DNA of 64,000 nucleotides from Protofrankia sp963555925 (GCA_963555925.1 CAUVXJ010000094.1:11526-75525), one strand, 5' to 3'. Numbered from the stretch's first letter, positions 1-9,108 are shown. Notes: generated by a model from the sequence alone, not told the origin. Translations and numbers: made by a program.

Positions 1-1037
1 GCATTGAAGACCGCGGGCGCGGTCCCGCCGCGGCGCCCGGTCTCCCGGGCGAGATCCACCGCCGGAAACGCGACCGCGTCCAGGGGCTCGAAGGTCAACG
101 ACTGGGCCCGCCGCCAATCCATCGGGGCCTGTGCATCGGCTACCCGATCGGGCCACCCCAGGGCCAGGGCGATAGGCAGGCGCATGTCGGGCGGGGAGAC
201 CTGCGCCAACGTCGACCCGTCGACGAACTCGACCATCGAGTGCACCAGCGACTGCGGGTGGACGACGACGTCGATGTCGTCATAGGGCACGCCGAAGAAC
301 AGATGCGCCTCGATCAGCTCGAGGCCCTTGTTCATGAGGGTAGCCGAATTGATCGTGACGAGCGGCCCCATGTCCCAGGTGGGGTGCGCCAGCGCCTGCT
401 GCGTGCTCACCTGGCCCAGTTCGGCGCGGGAGCGGCCCCGAAACGGCCCGCCGCTGGCGGTGAGGACGAGCTTGCGAACCTCCGCGGCCCGGCCGCCGCG
501 CAGGCACTGGGCCAGCGCCGAATGCTCGGAGTCCACCGGAACGAGCCGGGAAGGATCGCCCTCCAGCGCGTCAAGGACAAGGGGACCACCGGCGACCAGT
601 GACTCCTTGTTGGCAAGTGCCACCGTGCGACCGGCCCGCAACGCGGCCAGCGTGGGTGCGAGGCCCACCGAACCGGTGATGCCGTTGAGCACGACATCGC
701 AGGGCCACGCGGCGATCTCCGTGGCTCCGTCCGGTCCGGTGAGAATCTTCGGGATGGCGTACTCGCCCTTGCGGAAACCCCGCCGGGATGCCTCCGCGTA
801 GAAGGCGAGCTGTAGATCCTGCGCGGCGCAGGCACGGGCTACCCCAACGGCCTCGACACCCAGGTCAAGGGCCTGAGCGGCCAGCAGGTCGACCCTTGCC
901 CCACCGCCGGTCAGCGCGACCACGCGGAACCGGTCGGGATTGCGTTTCACCACATCTATGGCTTGGGTCCCTATCGAACCAGTCGAACCAAGCAGGACAA
1001 CCTCGCGCGGCACCGGGGTCTCGACCACGTCGACCAT
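1..1037 (-). CDS. dxr: 1-deoxy-D-xylulose 5-phosphate reductoisomerase, 3' end cut off by the window
   Basis: Converts DXP to 2-C-methyl-D-erythritol 4-phosphate with NADPH, the committed step of the cytosolic MEP isoprenoid pathway. The ATG at 1037 begins MVDVVETPVPREVVLLGSTG; the NADPH-binding GSTGSIG motif starts near residue 17. NKESLVAGG, the PVDSEHSA metal/substrate motif and the PTWDMGPLVTINSATL catalytic region follow in order. About 345 residues are visible, and the C-terminal helical domain runs off the left edge. It reads away from the rpsB-rlmN cluster, as in many actinobacteria. Family assignment is firm; the exact start is a reasonable choice because no closer in-frame ATG fits the NADPH motif. 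Confidence 0.95.
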   Translation of the reverse strand, partial: MVDVVETPVPREVVLLGSTGSIGTQAIDVVKRNPDRFRVVALTGGGARVDLLAAQALDLGVEAVGVARACAAQDLQLAFYAEASRRGFRKGEYAIPKILTGPDGATEIAAWPCDVVLNGITGSVGLAPTLAALRAGRTVALANKESLVAGGPLVLDALEGDPSRLVPVDSEHSALAQCLRGGRAAEVRKLVLTASGGPFRGRSRAELGQVSTQQALAHPTWDMGPLVTINSATLMNKGLELIEAHLFFGVPYDDIDVVVHPQSLVHSMVEFVDGSTLAQVSPPDMRLPIALALGWPDRVADAQAPMDWRRAQSLTFEPLDAVAFPAVDLARETGRRGGTAPAVFN

Positions 1038-1325
1038 TGTCGCAGGCGCCCGGAGGGCACGCCCACACCTGTTCGCCAGCCGACACCCGACCCTGCCTGG
1101 GCAGGACTCCTACGCCCGAAAAGGGACGGTGGTCATCAATAAAGTGTTATTTAGCACAGCTCCACCGCGTCGTGCACCGGGCACCCGCCTTTGCACATGC
1201 AAAGTGTCATCGCACTGGTACGCACCGTCCTCGCGCGTTCCCGGGAAACAGCTGACCCGGTTAGCTCAGGTTCATCCAGGCTGAGGTTCATCCACAGCCA
1301 AGGCCCTGACCCCAGGAGGCCGCGA
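1038..1325. other. intergenic region between divergent dxr and the 116-aa gene
   Basis: This 288-base spacer presumably holds both promoters. It contains a perfect palindrome with 6-base arms, TTTGCA-ca-TGCAAA (1190-1203), and an 11-base direct repeat AGGTTCATCCA at 1268-1278 and 1284-1294. A comparatively AT-rich patch lies near 1136-1156. No RNA gene was recognised. Confidence 0.5.
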
Positions 1326-1676
1326 GTGCCACCAGCCGACCGCACGTATCCCGTCCGCCACCATCACCTGGACCAGCACCTGGACCAGCACCTGGACCGT
1401 CGCCGAGGCCGCATCCCACCGGTGCGACACACGGCCACCCGCACCCGACGTTTCCACGTGTACGACCGCGACGGCGAGGTGATCGCTTCCTTCGACGACT
1501 GGGACACCGCGCACGCATGGGCGCACGAGCAGGCCACCGACCCGGCCATCCGGACCCCTCTCGACGTCGACGACCGCCCGAACCGCATCACCCGACGGGT
1601 GCACGCACGCGGGTGTGAATTCATCGCCTGGGAGCCCGTGGCACGCCTGTCGATCGGCTGCGAACACCATGGCTGA
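1326..1676 (+). CDS. small conserved-domain protein of unknown function (116 aa)
   Basis: Function unknown. The GTG at 1326 is chosen because AGGAGG lies at 1314-1319, 6 bases upstream; longer in-frame starts have no such site. The N-terminus carries a HLDQHLDQHLD repeat made by a 12-base tandem duplication. The rest (FHVYDRDGEVIASFDDW, AHAWAH, then Cys and WEP near the end) resembles the C-terminal part of the 207-aa protein at 61743-62366: both share a D-x-DG-x-V-x-A-x-FD core, AHAW-x-H, R-x-P, a C-x(4)-W-x-P ending and similar spacing. The stop codon lies in a 16-base direct duplication (GAACACCATGGCTGAC, twice). Confidence 0.7.
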   Translation: MPPADRTYPVRHHHLDQHLDQHLDRRRGRIPPVRHTATRTRRFHVYDRDGEVIASFDDWDTAHAWAHEQATDPAIRTPLDVDDRPNRITRRVHARGCEFIAWEPVARLSIGCEHHG

Positions 1677-1731
1677 CGAACACCATGGCTGACGAACAGC
1701 GGAGTTGAGGCCGATGGCGCGGACCGTACGG

Positions 1732-2892
1732 CTATCGCGGGGGCGGTGCGGCGGTGCTCGGCACCGGAGTGGCCGGCGCGGGCGTCGGATGCCCACGGAA
1801 GAAGGCGAAGGCGACCTCGGTGGCGCTGAACTGCGCACGCGCCGCGCCCTTGGGAGGGTCTGCATCCGGATCGGGCCAGACGTGGCCACCACCCACGCTT
1901 GCCAACAGGCCCACGTCACGGCCGGCGGGACAGGACGTGAACACCAACCGCCGAAGAGCGGTGGTGTCCCGCATCCACGCGCTGGCCGGCCCACAGCCGA
2001 CGAATCCGGCGTAACGGTCGAGGCGGGCCTGCATCGGCTGTGCCTGAGTGCCCTCGAAGGGTGCGGGACGATCCGCTCCCCCGCCCTCCAGCGGCGTCAC
2101 CGGGTCGCTGGTTCCGTTGATCGCCAGCAGGCTCGGCGCGGGGCCCGAACAGCTGGCGGGCAGGACTGCGAAGGCCACTGGCATGACCGCGGCGAAGATC
2201 CCCGGCAGCTCGCAGGCCGCCGTCACAGCCATGTCCGCGCCGTCGGCCAGGCCGGTGGCGAACACCCTGCGGCTGTCCAGGCACATCCGGGTGCCCAGGT
2301 CACCGATGAGCGCAGCCACGAACGCCACGTCGTCCGGTCCGATGGTGGCCCGGCGCGGGAAGTTCCAGCGGCCGTTCACGCCGTCCGGGGTGACAACCAC
2401 ATAACCCGTCCTGGTACCGATCGCCGCCAGATGGGCGTAGCGCTCCAGCGCGGCCGGGGCCTCCCCGAAGGCGTGAAAGGCGAGGACGAGCGGTAGCGCT
2501 CGGGCGCCTGCGTCGACGGCGGGAACCGCCAGCTGGTAGGTGCGGGTGTCCGCCCCGACCTGGACCGACTGCCGGCTCGACCCGGCCGCGATGGTCCTGC
2601 CGGTCACACATCCGCTCGGCGCGGTCGGCGACGGCGCCGTTGGTCGTGCCCCGGTAGCGCCGGGCGTACCCGCGGCGGTACCGGCGGGGCCAGCGCCGTC
2701 AGCGCCGCCCGCACCCGCTGACTGCCCCACCCTGGTCTGCAGGCCGGGATCGTCCCCACCGAAGTAGAGGACCAGCCCGATGATGATCAGAATGGCCCCG
2801 GCCGCCGCCGTCACCGGAACCCAGCGCGGGTTGCGGTGACGGCGGGCGACAGAGCGACGGGACGAGCGGCGGTCACCCGGCGGCACTGTCAC
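1732..2892 (-). CDS. membrane-anchored PHB depolymerase/LpqC-like alpha/beta hydrolase with substituted nucleophile
   Basis: Resembles secreted polyhydroxybutyrate depolymerase/feruloyl-esterase-type hydrolases. A basic N-terminus precedes one hydrophobic anchor (around VTAAAGAILIIIGLVLYFGG), then a Pro/Ala/Gly-rich linker, then the hydrolase domain. Motifs in order: LAFHAFGEAP where the family has an oxyanion HGxG; FATGLADGADM where GLSxGG is expected; INGTSDPVTPLEGG (acid); GGGHVWP (histidine). The nucleophile serine of GxSxG is alanine, confirmed in the DNA (GGC CTG GCC GAC GGC), so it is probably a non-catalytic binding or structural homologue. GTG starts at 2892 or 2886 are both possible; either slightly overlaps the end of rlmN (2873). 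Confidence 0.75.
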   Translation of the reverse strand: MTVPPGDRRSSRRSVARRHRNPRWVPVTAAAGAILIIIGLVLYFGGDDPGLQTRVGQSAGAGGADGAGPAGTAAGTPGATGARPTAPSPTAPSGCVTGRTIAAGSSRQSVQVGADTRTYQLAVPAVDAGARALPLVLAFHAFGEAPAALERYAHLAAIGTRTGYVVVTPDGVNGRWNFPRRATIGPDDVAFVAALIGDLGTRMCLDSRRVFATGLADGADMAVTAACELPGIFAAVMPVAFAVLPASCSGPAPSLLAINGTSDPVTPLEGGGADRPAPFEGTQAQPMQARLDRYAGFVGCGPASAWMRDTTALRRLVFTSCPAGRDVGLLASVGGGHVWPDPDADPPKGAARAQFSATEVAFAFFRGHPTPAPATPVPSTAAPPPR

Positions 2893-4018
2893 TCCGGTCC
2901 GACCCGTCAGCCGCCAGCTGCCCACACGCTGCCGCGATGTCGCGTCCCCTCGTATCGCGCACAGTCGCAGCGATTCCGCGCCGGCGTAGCCGACGGACGA
3001 ACTCCCGCTCCCGGCCCCGTTCGCTGGCCCGCCACGACACCGCCCGGGTCGGGTTGAGGGGAATCAGATTGACGTGCGCAAGCCGACCGGCGAGGAGCCC
3101 GGCCAGGGCATCGGCGCGTTCCGGCTGGTCGTTGACGTCGTCGATCAGCGCATACTCGATGCTCACCCGGCGTCCGGTCACCTCGGCGTACTCCCAGGCC
3201 GCGGCGAGTACCTCCGCCACGGGCCAGCGCCTGTTCACCGGGACGAGGCGATCACGCAACTCGTCGTCGGGTGCGTGCAGGGAAACCGCCAGCGTCACCG
3301 GCAGGCCTGTCCCCGCCAGCCGGCGTATCGCCGGCACCAACCCGACCGTGCTCACGGTGATCGACCGTGCCGACAGCCCCAGGCCCACCGGTGCCGGGCC
3401 ACTGAGTATCCGCAACGCGGCGATCACGGTGGCGTAGTTGGCCAGCGGCTCGCCCATACCCATGAACACGACGTTCGACAGCCTGGTCGGGCCGCCCGCA
3501 AGCTCGCCGCGGACGAGCGTCCGGGCCGCCGCGACCACCTGGTCCACGATCTCGGCCGTGGACAGGTTGCGGGTGAGCCCGCCCTGGCCGGTCGCGCAGA
3601 ACGGACAACCCATCCCGCACCCGGCCTGGCTGGACACGCAGACCGTGGACCGGTCGGGATAGCGCATCAGAACCGACTCGATCAACACGCCGTCAAAGGC
3701 CCGCCACAGCGTCTTGCGCGTGTCTCCGCCATCACAACTCATGACGTTCACCGGTGTCAGCAGCACCGGTAGCAGCGCTTCCACAAGGCCGGAGCGAGAC
3801 GCGACGGGAAGATCCGTCATCGCCTCCGCATCGTCGGCGCACAGATGTCTGGCGAAATAATGGCGGGAGATCTGGTCGGCCCGGAAGGCCGGCTCGCCCA
3901 GGGACACGGCCAGCTCGCGGCGCTGCTCGACGGTGAGGTCAGCGAGATGGCGGGGTGGGTGCACCCGCGCGGAGCGGACCAGCGGTAGCGGCGCCGATGC
4001 GGCGGAGGAATCGGTCAT
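2873..4018 (-). CDS. rlmN: 23S rRNA (adenine-2503-C2)/tRNA A37 methyltransferase RlmN
   Basis: Radical SAM dual-specificity RNA methyltransferase of the cytosol. The CxxxCxxC cluster motif CGMGCPFC is at about residues 134-141, followed by the family stretches FMGMGEPLANY and SLHAPDDELRDRLVP. The C-terminal cysteine that makes the methyl-carrying thioether intermediate sits in RGRDIAAACGQLA. The ATG at 4018 is preceded by GGAGGGG; longer GTG starts would run into cdsA. It lies 20 bases downstream of cdsA and is probably cotranscribed with it. The stop overlaps the start region of the depolymerase-like gene. Confidence 0.96.
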   Translation of the reverse strand: MTDSSAASAPLPLVRSARVHPPRHLADLTVEQRRELAVSLGEPAFRADQISRHYFARHLCADDAEAMTDLPVASRSGLVEALLPVLLTPVNVMSCDGGDTRKTLWRAFDGVLIESVLMRYPDRSTVCVSSQAGCGMGCPFCATGQGGLTRNLSTAEIVDQVVAAARTLVRGELAGGPTRLSNVVFMGMGEPLANYATVIAALRILSGPAPVGLGLSARSITVSTVGLVPAIRRLAGTGLPVTLAVSLHAPDDELRDRLVPVNRRWPVAEVLAAAWEYAEVTGRRVSIEYALIDDVNDQPERADALAGLLAGRLAHVNLIPLNPTRAVSWRASERGREREFVRRLRRRGIAATVRDTRGRDIAAACGQLAADGSDRSDSAAG

Positions 4019-4038
4019 GACCCCTCCAGTCTGCCAGG

Positions 4039-4923
4039 TCACGATGGTGGCGCGAAGGCGGTGATCAGCAACCAGGCAACGGGCGCCGTACACAGCACCG
4101 AGTCCAACCGGTCCATTATCCCGCCATGGCCCGGCAGCAGGTTGCCCATGTCCTTGATGCCGATGTCCCTCTTGAGCAACGATTCGCCCAGGTCACCGAC
4201 GGTCGCCGTGCAGGCGATCGCGATGCCGAGCACCGCCCCCTGCCAGAGAGCGGCATGCAGGGGCCAGGCCATCGAGACGCTGGCGACGATCACGCATACG
4301 ACGACGGAACCGGCGAAGCCCTCCCAGGACTTACCCGGCGACACCGTCGGGGCGAGCTTGTGCCGCCCACCCGAGAGCACACCCGCGGTGTACCCGCCGA
4401 TGTCACTGGCCGCGGCGGTAGCCAGGAAAGCGACCACGCGGCGCGGCCCGTCCGGCGGGCTGGTCAGCAGGGCTGCGAAGCCGGCCGGGAGACCGATATA
4501 CGCCGCGCAGAACACCCCGGCCGCCATGTCGGTCAACAGGTGCTGGTCAGAATAGGCGAGCCGCCAAGCGGTCGTTACGACGACCGTCGCGGCCAGGGCC
4601 AGCACCAGACCGGAGGTACCGGTGAGGTAGGCCACCGCCGGCATGGCCGCCGTCCCCACCGCGAGCGGCGCCAGAGCGATCCTTCTCCCGCACAGGCGCA
4701 ACGCTCTGACCATCTCGAACTCGCCAACCGTGACAGCCGCGCAAATCACGGCGATCCACAGTGGACGCACCGTGAACAGGGGCACGATAATGATCAACGC
4801 CAGCACAATACCGACTATGATCGCCGCGGGAAGATCCCGACCTGCTCGCACCCGGCGCACCTCGAGCTCGCGGGTCGCATGTCCGACGCCCGTCACGCGA
4901 TCCCCACCCAAGGCCCTGACCAT
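4039..4923 (-). CDS. cdsA: phosphatidate cytidylyltransferase
   Basis: Makes CDP-diacylglycerol from phosphatidate and CTP at the inner membrane, feeding all phospholipid synthesis. The 294-aa protein has a basic, cytosolic N-terminus, then several hydrophobic segments (for example AAIIVGIVLALIIIVPLF and the AVAYLTGTSGLVLALAATVVV region). The C-terminal family signature SLLKRDIGIKD continues into LPGHGGIMDRLD, giving the KR, KD, HGG and DRLD elements that bind metal and CTP. Its place between frr and rlmN is the standard actinobacterial order. Confidence 0.95.
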   Translation of the reverse strand: MVRALGGDRVTGVGHATRELEVRRVRAGRDLPAAIIVGIVLALIIIVPLFTVRPLWIAVICAAVTVGEFEMVRALRLCGRRIALAPLAVGTAAMPAVAYLTGTSGLVLALAATVVVTTAWRLAYSDQHLLTDMAAGVFCAAYIGLPAGFAALLTSPPDGPRRVVAFLATAAASDIGGYTAGVLSGGRHKLAPTVSPGKSWEGFAGSVVVCVIVASVSMAWPLHAALWQGAVLGIAIACTATVGDLGESLLKRDIGIKDMGNLLPGHGGIMDRLDSVLCTAPVAWLLITAFAPPS

Positions 4924-5021
4924 GAACTTCTCTTACCGGCCGGGGCGACGGGCATGCACGATATCACCCTGGAACGTGTTCGACTCACGGCTGCGGACGG
5001 CAGCGTGCCTGTCTGCGTCGG

Positions 5022-5579
5022 TCAGACGGCAAGCAGCTCCGACTCCTTGTGCCGCAGCAACTCGTCCACCTGGCCGACATATCGATGAGTTGCCTCGTCC
5101 AGGTCCTTCTCCGCGCGCCGGCCCTCGTCCTCACCCGCATCGCCATCGCGGACGATGCGGTCGATGGCCTCCTTGGCGTGCCGGCGGACGTTGCGAATGC
5201 TGATCTTCGCATCCTCCGCCTTGGTCCGCGCGACCTTGGCGAGGTCCCGTCGCCGCTGCTCGGAGAGCTCGGGAAAGATGCACCGAATAATCGTTCCGTC
5301 GTTGCTCGGATTCACACCGAGGTCGGAGTCTCGGACGGCCTTTTCAACCGCCGCCAGCGAGCCCTTGTCGTACGGCGTGATGATCACCATTCGTGGTTCC
5401 GGAATGTGGAACGACGCCAGCTGGCTCACCGGCGTCGGCGCGCCGTAGTAGTCGACGAGAACCTTCGAGAACACCGAAGGAGTGATCCGCCCCGTCCGGA
5501 TGTTGGCGAAGTCGTCCTTCGCGACCAGGACCGCCTTGTCCATCTTCTCCTCGGCCTCGAGGAGCACGTCGTCGATCAC
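5022..5579 (-). CDS. frr: ribosome recycling factor
   Basis: Splits post-termination ribosomes together with EF-G. At 185 aa it is the family's normal length. The N-terminus (MIDDVLLEAEEKMDKAVLVA) and the FANIRTGRITPSVF segment are typical, followed by the domain II beta region and the C-terminal helix rich in Lys, Arg and Glu (VRRHAKEAIDRI). The start codon overlaps the pyrH stop by 4 bases, so the two are translationally coupled. Confidence 0.97.
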   Translation of the reverse strand: MIDDVLLEAEEKMDKAVLVAKDDFANIRTGRITPSVFSKVLVDYYGAPTPVSQLASFHIPEPRMVIITPYDKGSLAAVEKAVRDSDLGVNPSNDGTIIRCIFPELSEQRRRDLAKVARTKAEDAKISIRNVRRHAKEAIDRIVRDGDAGEDEGRRAEKDLDEATHRYVGQVDELLRHKESELLAV

Positions 5580-6367
5580 GATCGTCCTTCCGTCCCGCCC
5601 TCGTCCACACTGACCAGGGTGCCGATCTTCTCACCGCGGACGGCTCGCAATATGTTCCCCTCCGTCAGCAGGTCGAAAACCACGATCGGCAACCGATTGT
5701 CCATGCACAGGCTGATGGCCGTAGCGTCCATGACCTTCAGCCCGCGAGCCAGCACCTCGCCGTAGACGAGCGTGTCGAAACGAACCGCATGGGGGTTCGT
5801 CGTGGGGTCTGCGTCGTAGACACCGTCGACCTTGGTCGCTTTGAGAACAGCCTGCGCCTTGATCTCCAGAGCCCGTTGCGCGGCGGTGGTGTCCGTGGAG
5901 AAAAACGGTGCGCCCAAGCCCGCCCCGAAGATGACGACACGGCCCTTCTCCAGGTGTCGGATGGCCCGCAGCGGCAGGTACGGCTCGGCAACCTGGCCCA
6001 TGGCGATCGCCGTCTGCACCCGGGTCACCACCCCCTGACGCTCCAGGACATCCTGCAGCGCCAGGCAGTTGATCACTGTAGCGAGCATCCCCATGTAGTC
6101 GGCCCTGGCACGGTCGACGCCACGTTCGGCAAGCCGCTGGCCGCGGAACATGTTGCCGCCGCCGACCACGACCGCGATCTCGATGCCGGTCCCGCTCGCT
6201 TCCGCGATCTGGCGTGCAATGGTCGCCACCGTGTCAGGGTCGATACCGAGAGGCTCGCCCCCGGCGAACGCCTCACCGGACAGCTTCAGCAGCACGCGAT
6301 GCCAGCGCACATCCGTCAACTCACAACCGGCTGCAGTGCCTGCATCCCTGATGGCGTTCTCGGTCAC
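5576..6367 (-). CDS. pyrH: uridylate (UMP) kinase
   Basis: Phosphorylates UMP to UDP with ATP in the cytosol; this is the bacterial hexameric amino-acid-kinase-type enzyme. The motifs RVLLKLSGEAFAGG, VVVGGGNMFRGQRLAERG, the lid region KATKVDGVYDADPTTNPHA and DATAISLCMDNRLPIVVF are all present. The 263 aa include a roughly 20-residue N-terminal extension before the kinase core, common in actinobacteria. It lies between tsf and frr, the conserved rpsB-tsf-pyrH-frr order, and overlaps frr by 4 bases. Confidence 0.97.
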   Translation of the reverse strand: MTENAIRDAGTAAGCELTDVRWHRVLLKLSGEAFAGGEPLGIDPDTVATIARQIAEASGTGIEIAVVVGGGNMFRGQRLAERGVDRARADYMGMLATVINCLALQDVLERQGVVTRVQTAIAMGQVAEPYLPLRAIRHLEKGRVVIFGAGLGAPFFSTDTTAAQRALEIKAQAVLKATKVDGVYDADPTTNPHAVRFDTLVYGEVLARGLKVMDATAISLCMDNRLPIVVFDLLTEGNILRAVRGEKIGTLVSVDEGGTEGRS

Positions 6368-6475
6368 GATCGGCCCCCTCGCCGTCAGCCGCGATCATCG
6401 GCCGGTGGACGTGCACTGCCAGCTAGTCTGCCCCACGCCTGTACGCAGGAGAATCTCGGGCGGTACGACGTGCGG

Positions 6476-7090
6476 TCAGGCCTGTTTGACGTTGAATCGG
6501 GCGAAACGACCAACCTCGATCTTTTCACCGAGGGCTGACCCGGCCTGTTCGAGCAGCGCCCGAATAGTGATCTTACCGTCCCGGACCCATGGCTGCTCAA
6601 GCAGGACCACCGACTTCACGTAACCGTTCAGCCGGCCTTCCACAATCTTCGGAAGGGCCAGCTCGGGCTTGCCCTCCTCGCGAGCGGCGGCCTCGTAGAT
6701 CTTCTTTTCCTGCTCAAGAACCTCGTTCGGGATCTGCTCCGCGGTCACATAGAGCGGATCGGCCGCCGCGATGTGTTGCGCGATGTCACGCCCAAGCTGC
6801 TTGAACTGGTCGGTCTTGGCAACGAAGTCAGTCTCGCATCTCAGTTCCAGCAGAACACCGATAGTCGGCGGCAACTGTGGGTCGGTCTTGTGCAGATAGG
6901 AGTCGACCAGACCGTTCGAGGCACTGCGCCCGGCCCGCTTGGCAACCTGCGCCAAACCCTTCTCCCGGAGCCACGACCGGGCCTTCTCGAAGTCACCGTC
7001 GTTCTCGACGAGCGCTTTCTTGACGTCGCTCATTCCGGCACCGGTCAGTTCCCGGAGCTTGCGAATGTCAGCGGCTGTGATCTCTGCCAT
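6476..7090 (-). CDS. tsf: translation elongation factor Ts, short form
   Basis: Nucleotide-exchange factor for EF-Tu. The N-terminal UBA-like module (ITAADIRKLRELTGAGMSD) and the EF-Tu-contacting motif CETDFVAKTDQF are clear. At 204 aa this is the short form with one reduced core subdomain, as in other actinobacteria, and ends ALGEKIEVGRFARFNV. It lies 135 bases downstream of rpsB on the same strand. Confidence 0.96.
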   Translation of the reverse strand: MAEITAADIRKLRELTGAGMSDVKKALVENDGDFEKARSWLREKGLAQVAKRAGRSASNGLVDSYLHKTDPQLPPTIGVLLELRCETDFVAKTDQFKQLGRDIAQHIAAADPLYVTAEQIPNEVLEQEKKIYEAAAREEGKPELALPKIVEGRLNGYVKSVVLLEQPWVRDGKITIRALLEQAGSALGEKIEVGRFARFNVKQA

Positions 7091-7225
7091 GGTGCTCTTC
7101 TCGTTCCGTCCGGCTGCTGGTGTTTGTGGGGACGCTGCTGGGACATGGCGCTGCTGGGACTCACGGGCTGGCGCGCTCGCGGACCCGACAGCGCCACGAT
7201 CAGTTGGACACCGGTTTGGATCTTC

Positions 7226-8179
7226 TCAGACCCGGACGGCGGCAGCACCCACCGCGGTGACCGTGTCGGAATCGATCTGACCTGCGCCGTTGCGCTCGTG
7301 ACTGGCATTCTGCTCGGACGTCGCCTCCGCGGCCACCGCCGGCTCGGCCACCGCCGGCTCGGCCACGACCGGCTCGGCCACGACCGGCTCGGCCACGGCA
7401 CTCTGGCCACGCAGAAGCTCTTCCTCCCACGCGGTCAGCGGCTCGCCGCCGGCTGCCACCTCGGGCTTGGCGTCCGTCGACGTCGACCCGCCCGCCCGGG
7501 AGCGCAGGCCGGCCGCCACGGCGTCGGCCACCACGCGGGTGAGCAGGGTCGCGCTGCGGATCGCGTCGTCGTTGCCAGGAATCGGGTAGTCGACCTCGTC
7601 CGGGTCACAGTTCGTGTCCAGAATCGCCACCACCGGAATTCCCAGCTTCCGCGCCTCGCCGACCGCGATGTGCTCTTTCTTCGTGTCGACGATCCAGACC
7701 GCGCTGGGCACACGGGCCATGTCGCGGATACCACCGAGGGTGCGCTCAAGCTTGGCCTTCTCGCGAGAAAGAACCAGCTGTTCCTTCTTCGTCCGGACCT
7801 CCGTACCGCCGGTGAGCTCGATTTCCTCAAGCTCCTTCAGCCGCTGGAGGCGCTTGTAAACCGTGGAGAAGTTCGTGAGCATGCCACCGAGCCAGCGCTC
7901 CTTGACATAGGGCATACCGACCCGCTGCGCCTGCTCCTCGATGGCCTCCTGGGCCTGCTTCTTGGTCCCGATGAACAGGACCGTACCGCCGTGGGCGACG
8001 GTCTCCTTCACGAAGTCGTAAGCACGGTCGATGTAGGACAGGGTCTGCTGCAGGTCGATGATGTAGATGCCATTGCGCTCGGTGAAGATAAAGCGCTTCA
8101 TCTTCGGGTTCCAGCGCTTTGTCTGGTGCCCGAAGTGGACACCGCTTTCGAGCAACTGCTTCATGGTGACGACAGCCAT
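7226..8179 (-). CDS. rpsB: 30S ribosomal protein S2 with repeated acidic C-terminal tail
   Basis: Structural protein of the small subunit, on the platform side. Residues 1 to about 230 are canonical S2 (MAVVTMKQLLESGVHFGHQT, TNFSTVYKRLQRL, PSAVWIVDTKKEHIAV, ATLLTRVVADAVAAGL). The 317-aa length reflects an extra tail with four copies of a VAEPV/A-type unit, encoded by a 15-base tandem repeat at 7331-7390. The tail varies widely among actinobacteria and is probably dispensable. First gene of the rpsB-tsf-pyrH-frr cluster. Confidence 0.97.
   Translation of the reverse strand: MAVVTMKQLLESGVHFGHQTKRWNPKMKRFIFTERNGIYIIDLQQTLSYIDRAYDFVKETVAHGGTVLFIGTKKQAQEAIEEQAQRVGMPYVKERWLGGMLTNFSTVYKRLQRLKELEEIELTGGTEVRTKKEQLVLSREKAKLERTLGGIRDMARVPSAVWIVDTKKEHIAVGEARKLGIPVVAILDTNCDPDEVDYPIPGNDDAIRSATLLTRVVADAVAAGLRSRAGGSTSTDAKPEVAAGGEPLTAWEEELLRGQSAVAEPVVAEPVVAEPAVAEPAVAAEATSEQNASHERNGAGQIDSDTVTAVGAAAVRV
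7331..7390. repeat. 15-bp in-frame tandem repeat in rpsB
   Basis: Four copies of GGCCACSRCCGGCTC (two GGCCACCGCCGGCTC, then two GGCCACGACCGGCTC) encode an Ala-Glu-Pro-Val pattern in the S2 tail. The unit is a multiple of three, so copy-number change keeps the frame. Confidence 0.9.
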
Positions 8180-8525
8180 GGCTAGTCGCTCCCTTCCGGC
8201 GCCGGACGGACCGGCGCACCTCGGTTACAGGCCCCGGCCGGCGACCGGGGCCCCTGACGCCCTGTTGGCCCCTACCACCGCGGGAACGGCGGACCGAGGA
8301 AGCCTTCCCCGCCATACCAGGAAGGTCGGCAGAGAAAGGGCGCGCGTATTCAGCTCGACGGCACGAGCCGTGTCCTCGATTCTACGCCCACCCGCACCGC
8401 GCTCCTGCGCGGGTTGTCCACAAGGGGATGTCCGCGCGTGACCGCAGGCGCTGCTGCAGGCACCGTGGCAATCGTGACCGGAGATCCGCACCGGCCCGAG
8501 GCCTCGAGTGAACCAAGGAGCCGTC
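8180..8525. other. intergenic region between divergent rpsB and the M23 peptidase gene
   Basis: This 346-base spacer should contain the rpsB promoter and 5' leader on the minus strand and the peptidase promoter on the plus strand. A GC-rich hairpin, GGCCCCGG-ccggcga-CCGGGGCC (8230-8252), lies about 50 bases upstream of rpsB and could be part of a leader structure. AAGGAG at 8515-8520 serves the peptidase gene. No gene was recognised. Confidence 0.5.
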
Positions 8526-9083
8526 ATGATCCCGCTGCCCCGGCATCGAGCCCTCATCCTCGTCCTGGCCCTACTGGTCACCCTGATGGTCAGCCAATGG
8601 CCGCGCACGGTGGCCGACTTCCGCACGCTGGCGGCAACCGCTCCGTCGCCGGCACCTGCCCCAGCCCCAGCCCAAGCACGTTGGCGGGCACCGCTGGACG
8701 GCCCACTGATGATCGGTCGCGGCTTCGAGGCACCCGCGACGCCCTACGGACCGGGCCACCGCGGTGTCGACCTGGTAGGCAGGCCAGCCGCGGACGTGCG
8801 CGCCGCCGGTCCGGGAATCATCGCGTTCGCCGGCATGATCGCCGGGCGCGGCGTGATCACGATCAGTCACGGGGCACTGCGAACGACCTACGAGCCCGTC
8901 ATTCCGGTTGTCCCCGCGGGTCGGTCAGTAGGCGCCGGCGAGATCATCGGCCGGCTCGTCGCGGGGCATCCGGGGTGTCCCGCCGACGCCTGCCTGCACT
9001 GGGGCCTGCTCGACGGATCCCGGTACCTCAATCCGCTCAGCCTGCTGCCGCACCGTCATCCCAGGCTGCTGCCACTGGCTTGA
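8526..9083 (+). CDS. secreted M23-family peptidase (LytM-like)
   Basis: Probable cell-wall endopeptidase or amidase activator outside the membrane. ATG 8526 follows AAGGAG with 5 bases between; an upstream GTG at 8508 lacks a site. The N-terminus (RHRALILVLALLVTLMVSQW) is a signal peptide or anchor, then an Ala/Pro linker, then the M23 domain. The zinc motif HRGVD (H78, D82) and a second histidine ISHG (H115) are present. The usual HxH is CLH (C156, H158), keeping the zinc ligand but replacing the first histidine. An M23 gene beside rpsB is conserved in actinobacteria. Confidence 0.88.
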   Translation: MIPLPRHRALILVLALLVTLMVSQWPRTVADFRTLAATAPSPAPAPAPAQARWRAPLDGPLMIGRGFEAPATPYGPGHRGVDLVGRPAADVRAAGPGIIAFAGMIAGRGVITISHGALRTTYEPVIPVVPAGRSVGAGEIIGRLVAGHPGCPADACLHWGLLDGSRYLNPLSLLPHRHPRLLPLA

Positions 9084-9108
9084 ACCCGTCCCGTCGGACC
9101 GCTTGCCG

